Assembly (NCBI GenBank): GCA_001775095.1
Contig: MFCA01000026.1
Location: forward strand, 1-46,038
Origin: Candidatus Curtissbacteria bacterium RIFOXYA1_FULL_41_14
Lineage (GTDB): Bacteria; Patescibacteriota; Microgenomatia; Curtissbacterales; GWA2-41-24
Length of the DNA stretch: 46,038 nt
Direction of reading: 5' to 3'
The notes under the pieces are model-generated. The model ran no database searches. It was not told where the DNA came from and saw only the letters and a list, made by a program, of their open reading frames with translations. Shown here piece by piece: positions 1 through 7,991 of this stretch (position 1 is its first letter; each line of letters starts with the position of its first letter). Both the position numbers and the translations under genes were made by a program.

Positions 1-453
1 CCCGGCATTTTTAAAAGTCAGTTTAATTTGCGGGGAAATCTCGACGGGTTCGTTGTACGAAATTGATTCGAAAAGCTCCATTGCATTATCAATGTCATCA
101 TCAGTAAAAAAAAGAGGGTGGTTGTTTTTTTCCGCTTCTTCCCGGGCCAGTTTTGCGCTGTCTTCGAGAACCAATCTTGTGAGCTCTTTTGTAGGCGCTG
201 TAGCATAAATCCTGCCGCGAAAACCTTCTTTCACTAGTTTTGGCAGCTTCCCGGTATGGTCAAGATGTGCGTGTCCGATAATCACGAAGTCAATTTCTTT
301 GGGATTATACGCAAAAGGAGAGAAGTTGCGTTCTTCTGAAAGTTTTAGGCCCTGAAAAATGCCGCAATCCAGAAGTATCTTCTTGCCTGCAGTTTCAACT
401 AAAATGTTTGATCCTGTGACTTCCCGACAAGCTCCATAAAAAGAAACGCGCAT
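1..453 (-). CDS. MBL-fold beta-CASP type RNA nuclease, partial
   Basis: The gene runs off the window; 151 N-terminal residues are visible, starting at the ATG at 453. The N-terminus has GACREVTGS (residues 8-16), typical of the beta-CASP branch of metallo-beta-lactamase RNA nucleases (CPSF73/TTHA0252-like). The zinc-binding motif HAHLDH is at residues 61-66, in a GHAHLDHTGKLP context. The family cleaves or trims RNA in the cytoplasm with two zinc ions. The beta-CASP domain and C-terminal metal ligands lie outside the window, so the exact subfamily cannot be fixed. A possible -10 (AATACT) lies only 6 nt upstream of the ATG, as for many other genes here. Confidence 0.85.
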   Translation of the reverse strand, partial: MRVSFYGACREVTGSNILVETAGKKILLDCGIFQGLKLSEERNFSPFAYNPKEIDFVIIGHAHLDHTGKLPKLVKEGFRGRIYATAPTKELTRLVLEDSAKLAREEAEKNNHPLFFTDDDIDNAMELFESISYNEPVEISPQIKLTFKNAG

Positions 454-559
454 AATATTAGTATTGTCCGATTAAGGATGAAGGATCAAGGATTAAAAGA
501 AGAGTACGAAGTCAATTGTCAGTTGTCAAATGTCAAATGTCAAAGGATAAATTAGTCTA

Positions 560-663
560 TTGAAAACCTTGTTATTCTTCGAACAAAGTGAGAAGTCTAA
601 TAGTTCTCGCTACGGAGAGTATCAGACGGTACTCTCCTACGCTCGAACAATATAGGTTTTCAA
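560..663 (+). repeat. Cloverleaf-like palindromic repeat, copy A
   Basis: The outer arms are TTGAAAACCT (560-569) and AGGTTTTCAA (654-663), followed inward by the imperfect pair TTATTCTTCGAAC / GCTCGAACAATA. Inside are two hairpins: AGTGAGAA / TTCTCGCT, and GGAGAGTA / TACTCTCC with an 8-nt loop. About 79 nt of the core appear identical to copy B at 961-1064. It lies downstream of the glutaredoxin gene. Six copies occur in the window and no transposase lies nearby. Confidence 0.9.
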
Positions 664-681
664 GAAACTCGAGGTTAAATG

Positions 682-933
682 TCAGACAATTCCCAGCGCC
701 TGATCGATCTTAGGCTTGTCAAATCCTAAAATTGTAACTTTTGACCCGTCATTTTTTTCGATAACAGTAAAGGGAACGCCCATTTGTCCCGAAATGGCAA
801 TCATCTCGTCGGCCCTTTGCGGGTTTTCATCAACGAATACTTCCTCATAGGCAATATTCTGGGAATTAAGGTAATCCTTTTCCATTTTGCAAAAAGGACA
901 AGTTTTGGTAGTGTATAGTGTGACTTTATACAT
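682..933 (-). CDS. Glutaredoxin-like thiol-disulfide oxidoreductase
   Basis: An 83-aa single thioredoxin-fold protein of normal glutaredoxin/NrdH length. The redox motif CPFC is at residues 12-15 after a beta strand (VTLYTTKT). The cis-proline segment MGVPFTVI lies near residue 52 and a glycine (ILGF) near residue 69, as expected for the family. It probably transfers electrons in the cytoplasm, for example to ribonucleotide reductase or in disulfide reduction. A TATAAT at 942-947 lies 8 nt upstream of the ATG, so the message is probably leaderless. The gene sits between two near-identical copies of a 104-bp palindromic repeat (560-663 and 961-1064). The -35 region falls at the edge of the upstream copy. 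Confidence 0.9.
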   Translation of the reverse strand: MYKVTLYTTKTCPFCKMEKDYLNSQNIAYEEVFVDENPQRADEMIAISGQMGVPFTVIEKNDGSKVTILGFDKPKIDQALGIV

Positions 934-960
934 TAATATTAATTATATCAATCTCGCGCG

Positions 961-1064
961 TTGAAAACCTTATTATTCTTCGAACAAAGTGAGAAGTCTA
1001 ATAGTTCTCGCTACGGAGAGTATCAGACGGTACTCTCCTACGCTCGAACAATAAGGGTTTTCAA
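961..1064 (+). repeat. Cloverleaf-like palindromic repeat, copy B
   Basis: Same element and orientation as copy A. The outer arms are TTGAAAACC (961-969) and GGTTTTCAA (1056-1064), the core appears identical to copy A, and the flanks differ slightly. It lies between the glutaredoxin promoter and the 3' end of the next minus-strand gene, whose stop is at 1076. Confidence 0.9.
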
Positions 1065-1075
1065 CAAGCTCTTGA

Positions 1076-1987
1076 TCAGAGTTCACTAGCCGGAATTCTT
1101 TGCCAAAATATCCAATTATGTCTATCTTCTTCCCAGTCACATTCGTTATGTTTTGACATCGCCTCGATTGTTTTTGCGCTGAACCTTCTTTTTAAATATT
1201 CAAGTATCTCCTCTGCCCTAGATTCATCCGCAATATTTCCGAAAATAAATCTATGTAAATCATTGCCGATTTCTCTAACACAATCAGCATATAGATCTGC
1301 AAAAAGTCTAATGTTCGAATGGAGTGCAAAATCCCAACCATTCATCCTCCCTATTTCTCGCGGGTAGTGATAAGCACCTGCTTCGAGAATCGGTATTGGC
1401 AAAGGGTGTTGTTGTATTCCATGAACTTTTTCATGCAAGCTACAACCGCCGATAGCTAATGTGCGTTCAAATGATTCAATCAGATCAAGGTACGTAGGAA
1501 TATCTTCCAACGCATCAGCCTTCTCATCAAAATCTGCTTTTGTCATTAGAAGTTCAGCATCCACAGCATGGATCGCGCCTTGTCCCAAGGGGAAAATTGC
1601 AATTCTTCCCGCCCAATAGTGCCTAACCGGAAACTCTCCAGCTTTATGAGATGGCCTTTTCCCGTCTTCTACAATTGTATAGTTCGTATAGACATATCCG
1701 TCGATTGAAGACTTTTGCAGATTAATAGTTTTTTCCCCTTTTTCCCAAAATTTAGAAAATCTTAATGCGGTGCTATCGTCCGTGAAAAGGATATGAACAG
1801 ATGTCATATACTCGAGTTGCTCTTTCGTGAGATATTGTCCGAATGCCTCAACGAATGCTTTTCCAACGCGAATTTCTAATTCTCTGTAATTATCCCTTAA
1901 ATTCGGAGGAATAACGCTAGTTTGCTCTTCTAGACTAGTAAAAGCATCTGGATCATCAAGCAAGAACGGCCGTATATTTTCAGGCAT
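1076..1987 (-). CDS. Unknown protein with HExxH motif, possible zinc metalloprotease
   Basis: A 303-aa soluble protein I do not recognise as a named family. It contains HEKVH at residues 185-189, matching the zinc-protease signature HExxH, with a possible third ligand E202 in LEAGAYHYPRE. The surroundings are rich in aromatic residues, His and Arg. No signal peptide or membrane segment is visible. The start codon overlaps the 3' end of the upstream GIY-YIG gene by 8 nt, so the two are probably co-transcribed. A peptidase role is an inference from one motif only; the motif could be fortuitous. No Shine-Dalgarno is visible, consistent with coupled translation. Confidence 0.6.
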   Translation of the reverse strand: MPENIRPFLLDDPDAFTSLEEQTSVIPPNLRDNYRELEIRVGKAFVEAFGQYLTKEQLEYMTSVHILFTDDSTALRFSKFWEKGEKTINLQKSSIDGYVYTNYTIVEDGKRPSHKAGEFPVRHYWAGRIAIFPLGQGAIHAVDAELLMTKADFDEKADALEDIPTYLDLIESFERTLAIGGCSLHEKVHGIQQHPLPIPILEAGAYHYPREIGRMNGWDFALHSNIRLFADLYADCVREIGNDLHRFIFGNIADESRAEEILEYLKRRFSAKTIEAMSKHNECDWEEDRHNWIFWQRIPASEL

Positions 1988-2252
1988 TAAAGAAACTGTT
2001 AAAATAGTCTTTTAACATTGTCATCAGAGTCGTTCTACCTTTATTGCTTTTAAGGTACACTTCTCGCCTTTTTGCATCTGATTTTGCTAAATATGCTTCA
2101 TAGAAAATTAACTTTAGTGGTTTATACACTTTTGTAGATCTTACCTCGCCTGAATTATGTTCGTAATATCTTTTTTTGAGATTTTCCGAATAACCTATGT
2201 AGATAAAGTTTTTACTAGGATTGTGAAGAACGTAAACATAGAAGAATTTCAT
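1980..2252 (-). CDS. GIY-YIG nuclease-superfamily protein (YhbQ/UPF0213-like)
   Basis: A 90-aa single-domain protein. The first strand YVYVLHN and the second strand FIYIGYS form the GIY-YIG core (residues 5-22). They are followed by LKKRYYEHN with the catalytic-type Arg and His, and by AKRREVYLKSNKGR with the conserved Glu. The length fits the small stand-alone UPF0213 class, which is common in CPR genomes. These proteins have a nuclease fold, but their cellular role is poorly defined. The gene is the first of a two-gene unit with the HExxH protein, overlapping it by 8 nt. Confidence 0.88.
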   Translation of the reverse strand: MKFFYVYVLHNPSKNFIYIGYSENLKKRYYEHNSGEVRSTKVYKPLKLIFYEAYLAKSDAKRREVYLKSNKGRTTLMTMLKDYFNSFFNA

Positions 2253-2258
2253 ACACTT

Positions 2259-2330
2259 GACAGGTACAATTCTGCACCTGTCTCAGATACCATTCGCCTA
2301 AGATGCGGAGCCAGATATCGAATGGTATCT
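2259..2330 (-). terminator. Two hairpins downstream of tRNA-Glu
   Basis: Immediately 3' of tRNA-Glu is a perfect 12-bp stem, AGATACCATTCG / CGAATGGTATCT (2285-2296 / 2319-2330), followed by a second stem GACAGGT / ACCTGTC (2259-2265 / 2276-2282). There is no clear U-tract. They may serve as a tRNA 3' processing or termination structure. The second stem lies just before the start of the GIY-YIG gene. Confidence 0.5.
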
Positions 2331-2404
2331 GGCAGCCCCGAGGGGAGTCGAACCCCTGTTAACAGATTGAAAGCCTGTTGTCCTAACCGCTAGACGACGG
2401 GGCC
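2330..2404 (-). tRNA. tRNA-Glu (anticodon TTC)
   Basis: A 75-nt cloverleaf. The acceptor stem is GGCCCCG / CGGGGCT with a wobble first pair. The D arm is GTCT/GGAC, the anticodon loop is CTTTCAA with TTC at positions 34-36, and the T arm is AGGGG-TTCGACT-CCCCT. The discriminator is G73 and CCA is encoded in the DNA. Confidence 0.95.
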
Positions 2405-2457
2405 ATCTACGGCCAATTTTAGCCTATGCATTTTAACATATTAGGGGCCTTACTTGG

Positions 2458-3129
2458 CTATTTTTTAAACTTATCCCACCACGCCTCCAAAATTGCCCGT
2501 GCTGTACCTTGACCGCCTAAGCCGAAAGCTAAACCGCCGGCGACCGCAATCATTGCAATGAGTCCGCCGAAAAGAATCCTTAAAAGTTCCGGTGCCACAC
2601 CTAACTGATGGAGAACCAGAAAACTGACGAAAATAACCAGCGACCATTGGGCTACTAAAGACACAACATGGGCTAAATGGGTACCCAGAGAGCGACTGGC
2701 GCTATACGAGACACGGTAAGCGAGTTTGCTGATAGCCAAACCCACGATCGCCAATATTACGGCAACGATAACATTAGGTATATAAAGAATCACCCTATTT
2801 AAAACAACATTAACCGCGTCAAGCCGCCAGGCCTGCAAAGTCGGTATCAAAAAGACGATTATGATCGACCAACGGGCAAGCTCTGCCAGTATTTCACCCC
2901 ATTCGATATCCCTGCCTTCAATTTTTGTTATTCCGTATCTTGCCAACAATTTTTCAACCTGCGCGGCCTTTAAAACACCGACGACGACCCTATAGGCGAC
3001 GGCAGCGATAATTAGCCCAAGCGTCAGAACGATCAGTCCTCCAATTAATGCCGGAATAAAATTCAAAAAATTGACCAGGGAACCTAAAACAACCGTAGCA
3101 ACTGTTGTTGATAAATCTTCAACGCTCAA
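2458..3129 (-). CDS. Membrane protein with conserved TM-helix repeats, MscS-related
   Basis: A 223-aa protein with about five membrane segments (roughly residues 18-45, 85-105, 112-140, 158-183 and 190-215). The C-terminus GLAFGLGGQGTARAILE matches the pore-lining helix of the conserved-TM-helix/MscS-like family, but the cytoplasmic beta domain of MscS is absent. It is probably a small mechanosensitive-type channel or scaffold in the inner membrane. Translation starts at TTG (3129). This is chosen because a strong Shine-Dalgarno, GGGAGGTGA, lies about 6 nt upstream. It is one of the few genes here with a clear Shine-Dalgarno. Confidence 0.82.
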   Translation of the reverse strand: MSVEDLSTTVATVVLGSLVNFLNFIPALIGGLIVLTLGLIIAAVAYRVVVGVLKAAQVEKLLARYGITKIEGRDIEWGEILAELARWSIIIVFLIPTLQAWRLDAVNVVLNRVILYIPNVIVAVILAIVGLAISKLAYRVSYSASRSLGTHLAHVVSLVAQWSLVIFVSFLVLHQLGVAPELLRILFGGLIAMIAVAGGLAFGLGGQGTARAILEAWWDKFKK

Positions 3130-3440
3130 CTTTTCTCACCTCCCTTCAATAAAGATGTTTCTTATTCCATTTAAGATAAAGCCGGGACAAAAATCAACTA
3201 AATTTTGTTGGATCAAGAAAAGAGAACAATTCAAAGTCAATCAGTGGAGCAGTACGGTCGTGGCCCATTATGGCCTTATAGCTCCAGAGAGCAGTGTACC
3301 ACTTTGAGGCTAAATGGGACAAATGGGACAGTATAAAAAAGGACTGTCCCAAAATTGCTGGTTGATATAGTTTGATATATTAAAATCATGGGATATATTT
3401 TATGGTAAGATGAAAATCCAGGACTCTTATGAAGACCTTT
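3130..3440. other. Intergenic region with short hairpin
   Basis: No gene is evident here. The notable structure is GGGACAGT / ACTGTCCC (3325-3332 / 3343-3350), preceded by the short direct repeat TGGGACA. It lies downstream of the 219-aa membrane protein gene and may end its transcript, but there is no clean U-tract. The open frame on the plus strand has no recognisable features and is rejected as a gene. Confidence 0.5.
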
Positions 3441-4100
3441 TTATTCTCCCCTTTGATACTTCAAATATTCTAAATATCCGGCATAAGCAAAGCTACTCGC
3501 ACCAAACATTTCAAAGGATTCCTCAAAAGTCATTAAAATCTGATAAGTGAACCAACTGTGTCCTTTCCAAGAGTTGATCACTTCAAAAACTATAACAAGC
3601 AAGAATAAAATTGAACCAGCCGCAAGCGACGGAAAAGAATCATATTTTTTAAGCTTTGCGTATAAGCCGGTGAAAAAGATGTAGCCAAGAGTTATTAAAA
3701 GAAACGGAGCAAGATAAATAACCCACCTTGAGGATTGATAGCCTAAAGCCATAATCCAGTTCTCGATTGTAAACGCAACTGAAGGGAAATGGTTTTTAAT
3801 AACCGAGCTAAAATTTTCGTGAATCTGGACAATCTCATCAATTCCGAGATAAAGAAGCAATATTGCAAGAGGAATTAAAAATATTAGACGTCCTTTAAAA
3901 AATACGACAAAAAGAAAAAAACCAACAATGAGAAGTTTTATACTCTGATAATACGTAGGAAGATTATTTTCAATATCCAGGTTGAAAAAATCTGTTCGGT
4001 AACCCAACAGAAGATGCAGGGCGAGAACAATTAAATCCAAAAAAATGAAAAGAAGCAGAAAATAGAAACTGCGAAAAGAGAAAAAAGTTTTAAATTGCAC
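3441..4100 (-). CDS. Polytopic membrane protein of unknown function with DE/HE motif
   Basis: A 219-aa, very hydrophobic protein with five or six likely membrane helices. Conserved-looking polar residues lie at helix ends: GIDEIVQIHENF near residues 86-97 and FEESFEMFG near residues 192-200. These Asp/Glu/His clusters resemble metal or lipid-substrate sites in membrane enzymes, but I do not recognise the family. The start is GTG at 4100, with GATAAT (4108-4113) only 7 nt upstream, again suggesting a leaderless mRNA. The gene is divergent from the 4180 gene. Confidence 0.7.
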   Translation of the reverse strand: MQFKTFFSFRSFYFLLLFIFLDLIVLALHLLLGYRTDFFNLDIENNLPTYYQSIKLLIVGFFLFVVFFKGRLIFLIPLAILLLYLGIDEIVQIHENFSSVIKNHFPSVAFTIENWIMALGYQSSRWVIYLAPFLLITLGYIFFTGLYAKLKKYDSFPSLAAGSILFLLVIVFEVINSWKGHSWFTYQILMTFEESFEMFGASSFAYAGYLEYLKYQRGE

Positions 4101-4179
4101 AAAGAATATTATCTTCTAACAAACAGAAAAATGCCATCGGGCGGGTTTCACGAAAATATGAGTATAATATTTCTAACAG

Positions 4180-4581
4180 GTGTTGAATTTAAAAAGAAAA
4201 AATATCCTGCTGTTTTTGCAGTTTTTAATCCTAGGTCTGAGTGTAGGAATAATTGAAGACCTAATTGCCGTTACTCTTGCAACCGATACCAAGATATCCT
4301 ACCATCTCATCGGAATTGTCTTTCTGGTCACCCTGCCGTTTTCAATAATCGGCGAATTGATAGTAGACAAAATCGATGTACCGCATTTAGGCCATAAAAC
4401 AGAACTCTTCCTGGAATTTTTAGCCTTCGGAGTAGTTATGGGAATTGTCGAAGATATTATCGCCATAAAAATTGTTACCGGCGAAGCAATAACTCTGCAC
4501 ATATTGGTGCTAATCACCCTGGTAGCCATACCTTTTGCCGCCTTCAGCGAACTAATTGTTGACAGATTTAAAATCGCCTGA
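4180..4581 (+). CDS. Four-helix membrane protein with internal duplication
   Basis: A 133-aa protein built from two similar halves. Residues about 12-62 and 70-128 each follow the pattern G-x-x-x-(I/V)ED(L/I)IA, then a histidine (YH or LH), then PF and ELIVD. Each half has about two membrane helices, so the protein is an internal tandem duplication that could form a pseudo-dimer. I do not recognise the family. The start is GTG at 4180 (TTG at 4183 is an alternative). TATAAT is at 4163-4168, 11 nt upstream. The stop codon abuts the GTG of the CDF transporter, so the two are translationally coupled and the protein may assist metal transport (inference). Confidence 0.72.
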   Translation: MLNLKRKNILLFLQFLILGLSVGIIEDLIAVTLATDTKISYHLIGIVFLVTLPFSIIGELIVDKIDVPHLGHKTELFLEFLAFGVVMGIVEDIIAIKIVTGEAITLHILVLITLVAIPFAAFSELIVDRFKIA

Positions 4582-5502
4582 GTGGCAAATATGAAAAAAG
4601 CGACAATATCCGCAAAGAAAGTTCTGGTAACATCATTTCTCGTTGATCTTTTAGATATTGCAATGAACTTGGCCGTAGCAATAATCACAGGAAGCGTGGT
4701 AATGCTTGCCGAACTTCTGCAGGGTATTGCGGATCTGACTGCCGCCGGATTTCTTTTAATCGGTCTTAAGCGTTCAGAAATACCGGCCGACAAAACTTAC
4801 CCCTTTGGCCACGGGCGTGAGATGTATTTCTGGACATTACTTTCCTCTGTTGTAATGCTGGCAGTAACAGCAGGGCTTTCTTTTTATTTTGGATTTAAAA
4901 GGTTCTTATCCCCTAAGTTTATAGATAACCTCTTCCTTGCTTATATGGCTCTCACAATAGCCATCGCCTCGAACGGCTACTCATTAAGCCTTGGAATAAG
5001 GCGCTTATTAAACGGGGAAAAATTAACAAAAATTTTTCACAGATTTGCCCATTCCTCAAAAGTCGAAACCAAAGCGACTTTTATTCTTGATCTGATTGGG
5101 ACAACTTCGGCTATTTTAGGTCTTTTCGCACTAACTCTTTTTGGAGTAACCGGAAACTTAAGATATGACGGTCTTGGCGCAATGATCATCGGTATCGCGC
5201 TTGGCGTACTTTCTCTTCTCCTCTTGTTTTCGGTCAGGAGTTTTTTAATTGGAAAAAGTGCGCCTTTTCAAACGCAGAAACAAATAATAGAATCCGCAAA
5301 AAGTATTCCAGGAGTCCTCGACGTTCTGGACTTAAAAACCGCATACGTTGGGCCGAATAAGCTTCTGGTGAATATTGAGATACATATAAAAAACAATCTT
5401 GATACCGACTCAATTGAAAAAATAATTGATAAAGTAAAAAGTAAGGTTCGCAAAGATACTCCCGATGCCTTCCACATCCAAGTCGAGCCCGAAACGCCTT
5501 AA
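4582..5502 (+). CDS. Cation diffusion facilitator family transporter
   Basis: A 306-aa protein of usual CDF length, with six membrane helices (about residues 14-220) and a C-terminal cytoplasmic ferredoxin-like dimerisation domain (about 230-306, ending in HIQVEPE). YPFGHGREMYFW after helix 2 is the classical CDF loop motif. The usual metal site (H/D)xxxD in helices 2 and 5 appears altered. Helix 2 has AELLQGIADL (Q47, D51) and helix 5 has ATFILDLIG (T166, D170). This may shift specificity away from zinc (inference). It probably exports a divalent metal across the inner membrane. The start is GTG directly after the upstream TGA; an ATG lies three codons later. Confidence 0.9.
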   Translation: MANMKKATISAKKVLVTSFLVDLLDIAMNLAVAIITGSVVMLAELLQGIADLTAAGFLLIGLKRSEIPADKTYPFGHGREMYFWTLLSSVVMLAVTAGLSFYFGFKRFLSPKFIDNLFLAYMALTIAIASNGYSLSLGIRRLLNGEKLTKIFHRFAHSSKVETKATFILDLIGTTSAILGLFALTLFGVTGNLRYDGLGAMIIGIALGVLSLLLLFSVRSFLIGKSAPFQTQKQIIESAKSIPGVLDVLDLKTAYVGPNKLLVNIEIHIKNNLDTDSIEKIIDKVKSKVRKDTPDAFHIQVEPETP

Positions 5503-5546
5503 CTGGACTTCTGATTGGTTTCGTCAGTGCGGTAAAATAGACCTCG

Positions 5547-6812
5547 ATGAAATTAATTAAATGCGCTCTACCTTTGATCATTTTCACTTTACTTTTTATG
5601 CCTTTAGGCACAGAAGCAGTTGAGGAAAAAGGTAGGGTTGTTATTGTTGAAGTTAACAGCGAGATTAAAGCGGGTACGGCCCAATTTATTAAAAGAACAC
5701 TTGATGAAGCCGAAAAACAAGGGGTCAGCCTTTATTTAATAAACCTTAATACTCCCGGAGGACTATTAAAATCAACGGAGGAAATTACCAGGGCGCTTTT
5801 GGATAGTGGGGTAAAAACGGCTGTTTTTGTCGATAAGGCCGGCGGGTGGGCTTTTTCCGCCGGTACTTTTATTCTGATTTCCGCGGAAGTTGCCGCCGCC
5901 CATCCCGAATCTTCCATCGGTGCTGCCCAGCCCCGACTACTGGGCATGGAGGAAATTGGCACGCCTGACGAAAAGGTCATTGAGGCAACCGTTTCCTGGA
6001 TTAGAAATCTGGCTGCCGCAAGAGAAAGAAACCAGGAAGTTTCGGAAAAATTTGTAAGGGAAAATTTGACACTTGACGGTAAAGAAGCGCTTGATGAGGG
6101 TATTGTCGATTTTACGCCAACTTCTGAAGAGGAACTTTTGGCAAGTCTTGGTCTTGACGATTCCGAGCTTATTCATCTTTACCCAAGCCTTATCGAATCA
6201 CTGCTTTCCTTTTTCTCAACCCCGCAAATTGCATCTCTTCTTTTGACAATAGGCGGCTTGGGAATAATTTTGGTTTTCAGAACGGGAGAATTCGAGACTT
6301 TAGGTATTATCGCCATTGCCGGGCTGCTGCTCGGCCTTTGGGGATTGGGTGCCATCTCTCTTTCAGTTTTAGGAGTGGCCTTTCTGGTTGTCGGCGCCGG
6401 ACTTTTGCTTGTCGAAATTACAAATCCCGGATTTGGAATCTTCGGTGTTGCCGGTACTGTTTCAATTTTGTTTGGGGTACTATTTTTCGGCCAGGAGCCT
6501 TTTTCCGCTCCTGTTTTGGCAAGAACGACCACATATCTGGCGTTGGGCGCAGCATTGGCCACAGCTTTGGCCTTTTTATTTGCCGGCAGGCTCTCGTTTG
6601 GCGCATTAAGGTCAACGGTCAAAAGCGGGATGGAATCTTACGTTGGTAAGGTTGGTGTTGTTTTGGAAAAGCTTGAGCCCTATGGTAGAATTCAAATTGA
6701 TTCCGAGGACTGGCGCGCAAAAAGCATCGGCAAGAAAATAAACAGACGTCAAAAGGTAAAAGTAGTTTCTTTTTCGGGAAATACTTTAATCGTTAAAAAG
6801 GCTTATAAATAA
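5547..6812 (+). CDS. NfeD-family membrane serine protease (long form)
   Basis: A 421-aa protein. A signal peptide (residues 1-24) is followed by a ClpP/SppA-like protease domain (about 28-205). NTPGG is at residues 68-72, the likely catalytic Ser104 lies in WAFSAGTF, and Lys143 lies in TPDEKVIEA, giving the Ser-Lys dyad of NfeD1b proteases. About four membrane helices follow (225-335), then a C-terminal OB-fold NfeD domain (about 365-421). The family cleaves slipin/stomatin partners at the membrane, and a slipin gene follows with no gap. TAAAAT at 5533-5538 is 8 nt before the ATG. This is a classical NfeD-slipin operon. Confidence 0.93.
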   Translation: MKLIKCALPLIIFTLLFMPLGTEAVEEKGRVVIVEVNSEIKAGTAQFIKRTLDEAEKQGVSLYLINLNTPGGLLKSTEEITRALLDSGVKTAVFVDKAGGWAFSAGTFILISAEVAAAHPESSIGAAQPRLLGMEEIGTPDEKVIEATVSWIRNLAAARERNQEVSEKFVRENLTLDGKEALDEGIVDFTPTSEEELLASLGLDDSELIHLYPSLIESLLSFFSTPQIASLLLTIGGLGIILVFRTGEFETLGIIAIAGLLLGLWGLGAISLSVLGVAFLVVGAGLLLVEITNPGFGIFGVAGTVSILFGVLFFGQEPFSAPVLARTTTYLALGAALATALAFLFAGRLSFGALRSTVKSGMESYVGKVGVVLEKLEPYGRIQIDSEDWRAKSIGKKINRRQKVKVVSFSGNTLIVKKAYK

Positions 6813-7571
6813 ATGGAGGGGATTTTAATTAATTTATTTTTTTCGGGTTTGGGCTTTGTTATTGTCCCCCTTTTACTGTTGCTTTGGGCGATAAGAATCG
6901 CCCGGGAGTATGAAAGAGGCGTAATTTTTCGCTTAGGCAGATTAATGGGAGTTCGGGGTCCCGGAATTTTTTTCCTAATCCCGATTCTTGAGTCTATGGT
7001 CAAGATAGATCTGCGGGTAGTAACTCTGGACGTACCAGCCCAGGATGTAATCACCAAGGACAATATTCCGGTAAAAGTCGACGCGGTTTTGTATTTTAGG
7101 GTTTCCGATCCGGCAAAGTCGATTGTTGAGGTTGAGGACTATATGCAGGCGACTGCCCAAATAGCCCAGACTTCCTTAAGAGGTGTTGCGGGAACCACGA
7201 CTCTAGACGAGATTCTTTCTGAGCGTGCAAAAATTAACAGCCAGCTGCACAAGATAATAGATTCGGCCACAGACCCTTGGGGTATAAAAGTCACGGCTGT
7301 CGAAGTAAAACACGTTGAAATCCCGGAAGCTATGCAAAGGGCAATAGCCAAACAGGCAGAAGCAGAACGGGTCAGGCGAGCAAAAATTATTTTGGCGGAA
7401 GGTGAATTTCAGGCTTCGAAAAAACTTAGAGACGCCGGTAAAGTTTTATCCGCCACACCAATTACTCTGCGTTACCTGGAAACATTGTCAGAGGCTGCTA
7501 AAGAGCCCAACACCACTATCATATTTCCAGCCGAAATGCTTGGCCTCTTCAAAAAGCTTGGCGGAAAGTAA
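6813..7571 (+). CDS. Slipin / SPFH (band 7) family protein
   Basis: A 252-aa protein with one N-terminal membrane hairpin or helix (residues about 5-27), then an SPFH domain. [12 protein letters not shown] and GPGIFFLIP are stomatin/slipin signature segments, and ALYFRVSD-like text (VLYFRVSDP) is also present. The C-terminal helix around [17 protein letters not shown] is a coiled coil for oligomerisation. It forms membrane microdomain assemblies and is the usual partner and substrate of NfeD proteases. The ATG directly follows the nfeD stop, so the pair is co-translated. Confidence 0.93.
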   Translation: MEGILINLFFSGLGFVIVPLLLLLWAIRIAREYERGVIFRLGRLMGVRGPGIFFLIPILESMVKIDLRVVTLDVPAQDVITKDNIPVKVDAVLYFRVSDPAKSIVEVEDYMQATAQIAQTSLRGVAGTTTLDEILSERAKINSQLHKIIDSATDPWGIKVTAVEVKHVEIPEAMQRAIAKQAEAERVRRAKIILAEGEFQASKKLRDAGKVLSATPITLRYLETLSEAAKEPNTTIIFPAEMLGLFKKLGGK

Positions 7572-7672
7572 AAAGAGATTTTTGAGTAAGAGTCTATGGT
7601 ATTCTAAATAAACTTCCTTTAAAAACCTTATGGAGACTCCTGTTCATCCAAAACGCCCCTTCATTATTAGAA

Positions 7673-7921
7673 ATGGCCCAACCCCAAACAATTAAAATAA
7701 CCGACAAAATAACAAGAAGTATGGAAGCCTACAGAAAAGTCAGGGACGAAGTATTGCTTCACAAAAACGTAGACCCGGATGACGAACCGATATCTTTTCT
7801 GGAATATGCAAAGTACGCGCTATTTAACGGAACAGTTCAGGAAAAAAGGGATATAATTCTCGCATTTAACAAACAACTTTATATCAGAAACAGAAGCATA
7901 GTTTCTTCACCAAGCTATTAA
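7673..7921 (+). CDS. Small protein, possibly a serine-recombinase C-terminal remnant
   Basis: An 82-aa acidic/basic soluble protein. The stretch EYAKYALFNGTVQEKRDI and the following AFNKQLYIRNRSIV resemble the last segment of large serine recombinases common in CPR genomes, where an LEEKREIL-type helix precedes a final hydrophobic strand. No catalytic domain is present upstream, so it is either a decayed remnant or a stand-alone domain. The resemblance is from memory of the family and is weak. No promoter or Shine-Dalgarno stands out. Confidence 0.4.
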   Translation: MAQPQTIKITDKITRSMEAYRKVRDEVLLHKNVDPDDEPISFLEYAKYALFNGTVQEKRDIILAFNKQLYIRNRSIVSSPSY

Positions 7922-7933
7922 GAAATAATCCCT

Positions 7934-7991
7934 AAAAAAGCTCAACTGACGTGACTATCTTGCGACAGATAATACAGTAGGCAGTTGAGCT
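7934..7991 (-). terminator. Strong intrinsic terminator (minus strand)
   Basis: On the minus strand AGCTCAACTG pairs with CAGTTGAGCT (10 bp), followed by six T residues. An inner hairpin CTGTC-GCAA-GATAG with a GNRA-type loop sits inside the loop. The nearest minus-strand transcript start is tRNA-Lys at 8275, so the tRNA-Lys transcript probably extends about 210 nt past the tRNA to this point. Confidence 0.8.

Noticed and set aside
560-1064. Composite transposon carrying glutaredoxin
   Set aside because: No transposase or clear target-site duplication is visible; only the flanking repeats are supported, so it is reported as an observation.
2157-2393. Open frame on the plus strand ending over tRNA-Glu
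   Set aside because: It is antisense to the GIY-YIG gene and tRNA-Glu; its residues are the translation of the tRNA complement.
3071-3307. Plus-strand frame after the MscS-like gene
   Set aside because: It starts antisense to the channel gene's 5' end, has no recognisable fold, and shows no ribosome site.
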